From assembly GCA_019413245.1 (NCBI GenBank), contig DXNX01000065.1, positions 631 through 12,639 on the forward strand: a DNA stretch of 12,009 nucleotides, in the 5' to 3' direction. The stretch's first letter is position 1. Every line of letters begins with the position of its first letter. The notes under the pieces are model-generated. The model was not told the origin of the DNA. It worked only from the letters and a program-made list of their open reading frames with translations, and searched no databases. Below, in pieces: positions 7,017 through 12,009 of this stretch. The translations under genes and the position numbers were made by a program. The DNA comes from Oscillospiraceae bacterium. Its GTDB lineage: Bacteria > Bacillota > Clostridia > Oscillospirales > Ruminococcaceae.

Positions 7017-9444
7017 ATTCCGTGACATCGGGGACGTCTGCCTGCCAGAAATCGCGCAGAGCGTCTGTCAGGGCCTGTTCCGTGTATATTGTGCGCAGAT
7101 GGGACCAGTGAGGGGGCATCAGCCGCAGATAATCAGGGGTGATGAACCGGCTGTCGAACAGCAACACCACACCCCGGTCCTCCGGTGTGCGGATCAGCCG
7201 CCCGGCGGCCTGTAGCACCTTGTTCATGCCAGGGTAACGGTACGCATAGTCGAACCCACAGCCCCGAGTCTGCTCAAAGTGGTCGCGCAGCTTTTCCTGC
7301 CGGGCGCTTACCTGCGGCAGGCCGGGGCCTACCACGGCCACACCCACCAGGCGGTCCCCGGCCAGGTCCACACCCTCGCCGAACACGCCGCCCAGCACCG
7401 CGAAGCCCAGCAGGCTGCGAGTAGGGGACGGCCCAAAGCGGGTGAGAAAATCAGCGCGCTGCTCTTCATCCATGGAACTTTCCTGGCGGCATACGTCCAG
7501 CTCCGGGTACTGGGTGCAGAAACTTTCGTACACCTTGTCCATGTAGGCGTAGCTGGGGAAAAAGGCCAGGTAATTGCCCGTCCGGGCCTGTACCATGGCT
7601 GCCAGATAGGACGCAATGGCCGGAATACTGTTGTCCCTGTCCCGGTACCGGGTGCTGACGTTCCGGGCACACAAAAGCGCCATATTGCTCTGGGGGAAAG
7701 GACTGCGCAATGCCACCGCCCGGGCCTGTTCCAGGCCGCACAGGTCCTTGTAATAAGAGGCCGGTGTGAGCGTGGCACTGAACAGGACGGCCGCCCGGCC
7801 AAGGGCAAAATCTGCGGCCAGGAAAGCGCTTGGGTCCAGACACAGCATGGAGGCCCGCACCTGCGACCCGTAAGCGCTGATCTGCAGGACAAAATGTTCA
7901 TCGAAGGTTTCGGCCACCCGCAACCAGTCGCGGGCATCAAAGTACAACTGCAAAAGCTCTGCGTGTAGTTCGTCGGCCTCCCGGTGGTCATCCAGCCAGA
8001 GCTCCAGCTGTTCGCACAGCCGTGTCAGAAGACGGTCAAAGGCATCATCCCGGGAAGATTCAAAAAGGGTCTGCCCAAACCGGGCATCCTGTCCGGAAGC
8101 CGCTTCCTCACACCGGTGCCGCCATTCGATAAAATAGTTGTTGACCTTACTCAGCGCGGTTTTTAAGGAGCTCTTGCCTTTGCCCAGGTCTTTTTTTGCC
8201 TGGTAAAAGGCGGCCTTTTCCAGTGTGGCGCTGTGCATGTCCCGGGCACGGTCAGGCAGGTTGTGGGCTTCGTCGATAAGGAACAGGTATTCGCCCTTGG
8301 ATTCAAAGAACCGCTGCAGCCGCACCACGGGGTCAAAAAGATAGTTGTAATCTCCGATAATTACATCGCTCCACAGCGAAAGGTCCAGCCCCATCTCAAA
8401 GGGGCAGACCCGGTGCTTGCGGGCGTATTCCTGCAGCAGAGAAGCGCTCAGGGCGGCTGTCCGGTCGTGCAGAGCATCCCACAAAGCGTCCTTGATGCGG
8501 TCAAAATAGCCGTTGGCATACGGACAGGCTTCCGGGGTACATTCCCGGGTTTCACACAGGCAGATTTTGTCTTTGGCGGTCAGGGTCACGCTGCGCAGCG
8601 GCAAAGTCGTGTCGCGGGCCCGCAGCAGGTCCAGTGCCGATTCCGCCGCCGTGCGAGTGGTGCCCCGGGCCGTCAGGTAAAACACTGGCCCGGGAACGCC
8701 GTTGCCCAGAGCTTTCAGGGCAGGGAACAGCACGCTCATGGTCTTTCCGATACCGGTGGGGGCCTGACACAGCAGCTGTCCGCCGTCCCGGCAGACTTTG
8801 TACACTTCGGAGATCATGGCGCGCTGCCCCGGCCGGTAGTCCTCAAAGGGGAAAGCCAACTCTTTCAGCGCAGCCCGGCTTTTGGCCTGCCAGTCAGCGG
8901 CCAGCCGGGCCCAGGAAGCGTACCGGCGCAGCAGATCCTGTACGATGCCGTCCAGTTCTTCAGCCGTGTAGGTGCGCTCGTAACGTACCACAAGCTCTTC
9001 ATCTACCTGGAAATAGGTCAGCAGTACCGTGACCTGCGGCAGATCGTTCTGCAAAGCATAGATGGCGGCGTATACCTGGCCCTGGGCCCAGTGTTCGGGG
9101 GCGTGGTCCTCGGTGATGTCCGGCATGGGTAACGTGGTGGACTTGATCTCCTCGATCACCGGAAGCCCGTCCCGGGTAAAGATGCCGTCTGCCCGGCCGT
9201 CCAGGGTATAGGTGATGCCTTCGCAGGTATACTCCTGCCGCAAAGGCACTTCGGCCTTGTAATCCTCGTGTTCCTTGGTGGCAGCACGCTGCAGGCGGCG
9301 ATGGATACGGGCGCCTTCGTTGGCACGGTCAAACCCGGAAAAGCGGCTGTCGATGCTGCCGGTGCGCAGCAGAAACTCAACAAGCCGCCGCACGGACAGT
9401 GCGACGGCCAGCGGTGCCTGATTGTCGGAAGTGATGTCAGACAT
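7015..9444 (-). CDS. PD-(D/E)XK nuclease fused to XPD/DinG-type Fe-S DNA helicase
   Basis: A predicted ATP-dependent helicase with its own nuclease, most likely acting in DNA repair. Residues 1 to about 190 form a RecB/Cas4-like nuclease. It has GARIH (44-48), D86 in GRADGI, E99-I-K101 as the ExK pair, and Q121-x3-Y125, which is the full catalytic set. Residues about 200-809 form an SF2 helicase of the Rad3/XPD/DinG group. Walker A is APTGIGKT (228-235), and cysteines C295/C297, C302, C307 and C347 can supply the four ligands of the XPD 4Fe-4S domain. DEAH is at 391-394 and motif VI, QAAGRLIRTPEDRG, starts at 745. No motif looks damaged. The ribosome binding site is AAAAGGAG (9457-9464), a rather long 12 bases from the ATG; no better in-frame start was seen. 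It is the last gene of the - strand operon, 18 bases after the ATPase gene. Confidence 0.9.
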   Translation of the reverse strand: MSDITSDNQAPLAVALSVRRLVEFLLRTGSIDSRFSGFDRANEGARIHRRLQRAATKEHEDYKAEVPLRQEYTCEGITYTLDGRADGIFTRDGLPVIEEIKSTTLPMPDITEDHAPEHWAQGQVYAAIYALQNDLPQVTVLLTYFQVDEELVVRYERTYTAEELDGIVQDLLRRYASWARLAADWQAKSRAALKELAFPFEDYRPGQRAMISEVYKVCRDGGQLLCQAPTGIGKTMSVLFPALKALGNGVPGPVFYLTARGTTRTAAESALDLLRARDTTLPLRSVTLTAKDKICLCETRECTPEACPYANGYFDRIKDALWDALHDRTAALSASLLQEYARKHRVCPFEMGLDLSLWSDVIIGDYNYLFDPVVRLQRFFESKGEYLFLIDEAHNLPDRARDMHSATLEKAAFYQAKKDLGKGKSSLKTALSKVNNYFIEWRHRCEEAASGQDARFGQTLFESSRDDAFDRLLTRLCEQLELWLDDHREADELHAELLQLYFDARDWLRVAETFDEHFVLQISAYGSQVRASMLCLDPSAFLAADFALGRAAVLFSATLTPASYYKDLCGLEQARAVALRSPFPQSNMALLCARNVSTRYRDRDNSIPAIASYLAAMVQARTGNYLAFFPSYAYMDKVYESFCTQYPELDVCRQESSMDEEQRADFLTRFGPSPTRSLLGFAVLGGVFGEGVDLAGDRLVGVAVVGPGLPQVSARQEKLRDHFEQTRGCGFDYAYRYPGMNKVLQAAGRLIRTPEDRGVVLLFDSRFITPDYLRLMPPHWSHLRTIYTEQALTDALRDFWQADVPDVTE

Positions 9445-9462
9445 CAGAAAATACGGCTCCTT

Positions 9463-10572
9463 TTACTTTGTTTCACATTCAAAAAGCTCTTGTTCCACCC
9501 GCAGGCGGATGCGGTCCACGGTCTGAAAATCCGAAGCCTGCACATAGTAGCGTTCCAGCGCATCGTGCAGCGTCTTGGCGGCCGCCTGGGCCTCACAGGT
9601 CTTATCCAGCAGACTGAAGGCCAGTTTCTTGTGATACGCCAGCAAACGCTTGCAGCGCGGGTCCGGGGCGTGTGTGGTGAAGCGGGCGGCATGGATATTT
9701 TTCTGTCCCGCAAAGTCCATGAGGTGCCAGGGATTGCTGGTTACAAAACCCAGGCCCAGAGCGGGAAGGAACAGGTGGTCGATCTTTCCCCGCTGGTCGC
9801 TGGCACAGCGGCAGACATAGGCGTCATATCCGTTTTGCCGGGCGTGTTCGGCCAGCTGCTCCATCATCCGGGAGGCGCAGGCTCCGTAGGGGTCATGGAT
9901 CGCATACAGCGTTTTGCCGGCCAGCTGTGGTACGGTCTGCCGGAACACTGTCAGTCCCTTGGGCGTGGGCGCGCTGAGAAGCCGGATGTACTGCTGCCCG
10001 GGGACTGCGCCGCGGCGGGGCGGCATGGTGCGGGCGGCCAGCCGGGCCGTGAAGGTGTCCAGTTTCTTCTCATCCAGCAGCGCGGCAGCCAGCACACGGC
10101 GGCGCAGCAGCACGGCACAGGCCAAAGCCCAGTGGGCGGATGCCTGCTGCATCAGCAAAGCATGCTCACGCCCGAGCTGCAGAATCTCGGCCCTGCGCCG
10201 AACCAGATACCCATGGTCCAGCGCGTCGTACAGTGGAATCAGCCGCTCGGCAGCATCGGGAAACTTGCAGTCCAGGGTATGCGGTGCGGTGGCGTCCAGG
10301 ACAAGGGCGCCCACATCACTCATCCGCACGCCGTCCAGGCTGTCCGGGTCGCTGGAGCAGTGAATGCGCTCGATCCGGCTGCCTTCACGGCGGCCAAGAG
10401 CAGCGTCCCGCTCCAGCAGACGGCGCATCAGGGTGGATTTGCCGCATCCGGGACCCGCCTTGATAAGCCAGGGGGTGATCTGCGGGTCAGCGGCGGCCTC
10501 GGCAAACCATCCGGTGAAACCGGAAGGGGACAGCGCTCCCAGAAAGAAATCCAGTACAGGCTTGCATTGCAT
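9463..10572 (-). CDS. Internally duplicated P-loop ATPase of unknown function (PRK06851-like)
   Basis: A 369-residue protein matching, from memory, a firmicute family catalogued as PRK06851, which has no established function. Repeat 1 (about 11-101) contains an intact Walker A, AGPGCGKST (39-47), then HCSSDPDSLDG (71-81) and LVLDATAPHTLD (90-101), in which a strand ending in D93 could be Walker B. Repeat 2 (about 200-286) follows the same plan: TPKGLTVF, then LYAIHDPYGACASRMMEQLAEH where a P-loop should be, then CRCASDQRGKIDHLFLP and LGFVTSNPWHLMD. The second P-loop has lost its lysine and glycine pattern, so only the first half should hydrolyse ATP. A charged helical segment (about 120-180) separates the halves and another (about 305-365) ends the protein. 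The ATG has GGGAGG 9 bases upstream, inside a hairpin described separately. It is co-transcribed with the nuclease-helicase. Confidence 0.8.
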   Translation of the reverse strand: MQCKPVLDFFLGALSPSGFTGWFAEAAADPQITPWLIKAGPGCGKSTLMRRLLERDAALGRREGSRIERIHCSSDPDSLDGVRMSDVGALVLDATAPHTLDCKFPDAAERLIPLYDALDHGYLVRRRAEILQLGREHALLMQQASAHWALACAVLLRRRVLAAALLDEKKLDTFTARLAARTMPPRRGAVPGQQYIRLLSAPTPKGLTVFRQTVPQLAGKTLYAIHDPYGACASRMMEQLAEHARQNGYDAYVCRCASDQRGKIDHLFLPALGLGFVTSNPWHLMDFAGQKNIHAARFTTHAPDPRCKRLLAYHKKLAFSLLDKTCEAQAAAKTLHDALERYYVQASDFQTVDRIRLRVEQELFECETK

Positions 10573-10617
10573 GGTTCAAAACCTCCCTATTGGTAAGAAT
10601 CTGAACCATGTTATGCA
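10563..10617 (-). promoter_or_regulatory. Hairpin enclosing the start region of the duplicated ATPase gene
   Basis: Arms 10563-10578 and 10602-10617 pair at 14 of 16 positions: a perfect 9 bp (CATGGTTCA at 10570-10578 with TGAACCATG at 10602-10610), a 2x2 internal loop, then 5 bp (TGCAT with ATGCA). In the - strand mRNA the ATG (10572-10570) lies in the stem, and the GGGAGG ribosome binding site (10587-10582) lies in the 23-base loop. This is suited to translational control, or it could be a protein site on DNA; neither is proven. Confidence 0.6.
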
Positions 10618-10657
10618 GGGTAGACAGAGGCTGTGCAGCAAGGGGGAATAAAAGCAG

Positions 10658-10706
10658 GGTTTTGCAGCGGCGGGAGAACGGTTTGGCGCTGTCCTGCGGC
10701 AAAACC
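10658..10706 (-). terminator. Possible weak terminator or attenuator after the uracil-DNA glycosylase gene
   Basis: GGTTTTGC (10658-10665) and GCAAAACC (10699-10706) form an 8-bp inverted repeat. A smaller AGCG/CGCT helix (10666-10669 with 10687-10690) is possible inside. On the - strand it sits just past the glycosylase stop codon (10713-10715) and is followed by CTGCTTTTATT, a poor T-tract. The large, asymmetric interior makes strong termination doubtful; it may only reduce read-through into the ATPase gene. Confidence 0.35.
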
Positions 10707-10712
10707 GAAAAA

Positions 10713-11279
10713 TCAATAGGTGTGGTCGCACACCTCGTGAATCTTGTCACGCAGAGCCACGAAGTCCTCAAAGGCCTGGGGCTTGCTGTGCGGGTTGCGC
10801 AGCAACGCGGCAGGGTGCAGCGTCGCCATGAACAGCGTACCCTGCTTGTCAAAGAATTTGCCGTGGTCCTTGGTGACCGAAAAGTTCTTATCGATCATCT
10901 GCTGGGCGGCAATACGGCCCAGACATACCACGATTTTGGGGCGCAGCAACTGGAACTGGTGCCGCAGCCAGGGCATGCAGGCCGCCGATTCTTCCGGCAG
11001 AGGATCACGGTTTTCCGGCGGACGACATTTGACGATGTTGGCAATAAAGATATTGCGGCTGCGGTCCAGGTCGATAGCTTCCAGATAACTGTCCAGCAGT
11101 TTGCCGCTTCGGCCCACAAAAGGCAGGCCCTGCTCATCCTCGTTGGCGCCGGGGCCTTCGCCCACAAACAGGACTTCCGCGTTGGGAACGCCCTGCCCGA
11201 ACACCACATGCTTGCGGGTTTCACAAAGTCCGCAGCGTCGGCAGGCGAGACATTCAGCTTTCAAGGTTTCAAAATCCAT
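10713..11279 (-). CDS. Family 4 (Fe-S) uracil-DNA glycosylase
   Basis: Removes uracil, from deaminated cytosine or misincorporated dUTP, and so opens base-excision repair. It has 188 residues, typical for family 4. Four cluster cysteines are C13 and C16 (C-x2-C), C85 in NIVKCRPPENRDP, and C101, 15 residues further on; C10 and C19 are extra. Motif 1 is GEGPGANED (40-48), followed by the family block GLPFVGRSGKLLD (51-63). The catalytic-loop motif 2 is HPAALLR (155-161). Nothing essential appears missing. The ATG is preceded by GAGGTG at a normal distance. It is divergent from the membrane-protein gene and 140 bases upstream of the ATPase gene on the same strand. The family is often labelled UdgA. 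Confidence 0.94.
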   Translation of the reverse strand: MDFETLKAECLACRRCGLCETRKHVVFGQGVPNAEVLFVGEGPGANEDEQGLPFVGRSGKLLDSYLEAIDLDRSRNIFIANIVKCRPPENRDPLPEESAACMPWLRHQFQLLRPKIVVCLGRIAAQQMIDKNFSVTKDHGKFFDKQGTLFMATLHPAALLRNPHSKPQAFEDFVALRDKIHEVCDHTY

Positions 11280-11382
11280 TCAAAAACACCTCATTCCGGC
11301 AGTTTGTTAGGAAAGGAAAATGACCGGTTTTCCCGATCAGAAACAGGGCATACTGTCCTTATAAGAAAAGGAGGAGATGGAT
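11280..11382. other. Divergent intergenic region between the UDG and membrane-protein genes
   Basis: About 100 bases should contain the promoters of both flanking genes, but no convincing -35/-10 pair was found. A small inverted repeat, GGAAAA-TGACCGG-TTTTCC (11315-11333), is centred here and could be an operator. TATAAG at 11360-11365 is too close to the ribosome binding site to be a -10 box for the + strand gene. Confidence 0.35.
11369..11374 (+). promoter_or_regulatory. Ribosome binding site deciding the membrane-protein start
   Basis: AGGAGG ends only 2 bases before the ATG at 11377 but 8 bases before the in-frame GTG at 11383. The GTG is therefore the likelier start. The ATG at 11381 is in another frame and meets TGA at once. 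Confidence 0.65.
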
Positions 11383-11916
11383 GTGATTCAAACGCAGGTC
11401 ATACTGCGCCTCGGGTACTTTCTTTTTGGGGTGACTGTACAGGGATTTCTTTTGACGCTGGAAAAGGCATCTCTTTTCAGAACCGGCACAGGTAGCTCGC
11501 GGTTGATGTGCCTGCTGTTGGGGGGAAGCAAAACGGTAGTGTGCTGCGCAGCTGCTGCTTTGACAGTATGGCTGCCGGCAGACATCGCCATTCTATATAC
11601 GGGATTGGGACTTGCGGCTGCGGTACGGGAAAAGGCCAGGCTGGCGGAGACGCTGCCCGTGATCTGTACCTGGCTGATTCTGTATCTTCCCATCACCGGG
11701 ACGCTTGCCTGCCTGGGCGGCGGATTACTGGTTTTGGCAGCAGATGTGCCGGAGATGGCTGCCCTGGCCATGCTGGTCCTGGCAGCTCCCATGGCACTGC
11801 TTCAATTTGGTCCGGAGGGAGCCCTGGTTTTGCTGGGGGCTGCTGTACTGCTGGGAGCCGGCCAATTCCGTTTCATAGAAAAAACAGCGTCGGGTGCCGA
11901 TGCTCCCGGCAATTAA
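11383..11916 (+). CDS. Small multi-pass membrane protein, unrecognised family
   Basis: No family was recognised with confidence. The 177-residue product (179 from the ATG at 11377) is mostly hydrophobic, with about five likely membrane segments (around 8-28, 46-68, 93-113, 116-137 and 140-165). A single charged loop, AVREKARLAE, lies near residue 85. An odd cysteine pair (VVCCAAAA) lies in the second segment. The topology is faintly like the acyltransferase PlsY: a first helix, then FRTGTGSS where PlsY has its Gly/Ser motif, and a C-terminal FRFIEKTASG where PlsY has HR-N-RL-G. The catalytic SGN-GATN, GGKG and HRxN motifs are absent, so enzyme activity is not supported. GTG is favoured as start by the AGGAGG spacing. 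It looks less GC-rich at third positions than its neighbours. It is probably real, given the strong ribosome binding site and membrane-like composition. Confidence 0.65.
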   Translation: MIQTQVILRLGYFLFGVTVQGFLLTLEKASLFRTGTGSSRLMCLLLGGSKTVVCCAAAALTVWLPADIAILYTGLGLAAAVREKARLAETLPVICTWLILYLPITGTLACLGGGLLVLAADVPEMAALAMLVLAAPMALLQFGPEGALVLLGAAVLLGAGQFRFIEKTASGADAPGN

Positions 11917-12009
11917 ACCATCTGATATCATCATACCATGCGGTACAAGGAATTGCAAAACGGTCGGATACCAAAGAAAAATGAAAAATAAAAACGCGAT
12001 ACCTGTCTC
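11917..12009. other. Right-end intergenic segment without a recognised gene
   Basis: Ninety-three bases after the membrane-protein stop codon. An A-rich stretch (about 11975-11996) could belong to the leader or promoter region of a gene beyond the window. No hairpin-plus-T-tract terminator and no complete ORF of note were seen. Confidence 0.4.

Noticed and set aside
9268..10596. A 442-codon open frame on the + strand opposite the ATPase and helicase genes
   Set aside because: Antisense to two genes with intact motifs; no ribosome binding site or domain supports it.
10610..10641. Possible promoter (TTGCTG and a CATAAC-like -10) upstream of the ATPase gene on the - strand
   Set aside because: The spacing is about 20 bases for the better -10 and the match is poor, so it is not called.
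7015..11279. Anti-phage defence or CRISPR-associated locus, suggested by the Cas4-like nuclease fold and helicase
   Set aside because: No repeats, no cas genes and no toxin or sensor domain were seen. UDG and XPD-type helicases are common housekeeping repair proteins, and gene composition matches the flanks.

Overview
The window is an ordinary-looking, gene-dense chromosomal stretch from a GC-rich member of the Clostridia. The gene content fits Oscillospirales/Ruminococcaceae (Faecalibacterium, Gemmiger or Subdoligranulum-like). The reasons are GC-rich coding DNA with strongly G/C-biased third positions, purine-rich AGGAGG-type ribosome binding sites, a PcrA helicase with the Gram-positive type C-terminal domain, a ThyX/Tmk pair, and an MltG followed by a U32 'peptidase'. 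The genus is an inference from protein style, not a database result. No tRNA, rRNA, CRISPR array, insertion sequence or phage gene was recognised. No stretch longer than about 150 bases lacks a gene.

Left block (1-6966, all + strand, tightly packed). A 5'-truncated UvrD/PcrA helicase (2-1999) is followed by flavin-dependent thymidylate synthase thyX (2018-2800). thyX overlaps a dTMP kinase, tmk (2793-3467), by 8 bases. A GNAT acetyltransferase (3501-4346), the septal/peptidoglycan endolytic transglycosylase mltG (4405-5709) and a U32-family protein of the TrhP tRNA-hydroxylation type (5737-6966) follow. ThyX and Tmk catalyse consecutive steps, dUMP to dTMP to dTDP. The block ends at a strong hairpin terminator (6972-7016).

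Middle block (7015-11279, all - strand). Read in the direction of transcription, it holds a family-4 iron-sulfur uracil-DNA glycosylase (11279-10713) and an internally duplicated P-loop ATPase of unknown role (10572-9463). The last gene is an 809-residue protein fusing an N-terminal RecB/Cas4-like PD-(D/E)XK nuclease to an XPD/DinG-type iron-sulfur helicase (9444-7015). The last two are 18 bases apart and surely co-transcribed; the glycosylase lies 140 bases upstream. The block converges on the left block, and the shared terminator overlaps the helicase stop codon.

Right end (11280-12009). A short divergent intergenic region leads to one small, very hydrophobic + strand protein (11383-11916) with no confident family. 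The last 93 bases hold no recognisable gene.

The least explained parts are three. The duplicated ATPase has a degenerate second P-loop. A 14-of-16 bp hairpin places its start codon in the stem and its ribosome binding site in the loop. The membrane protein may be a decayed PlsY relative. Together, UDG, duplicated ATPase and nuclease-helicase look like a nucleic-acid maintenance operon, but that functional link is inferred from context only.
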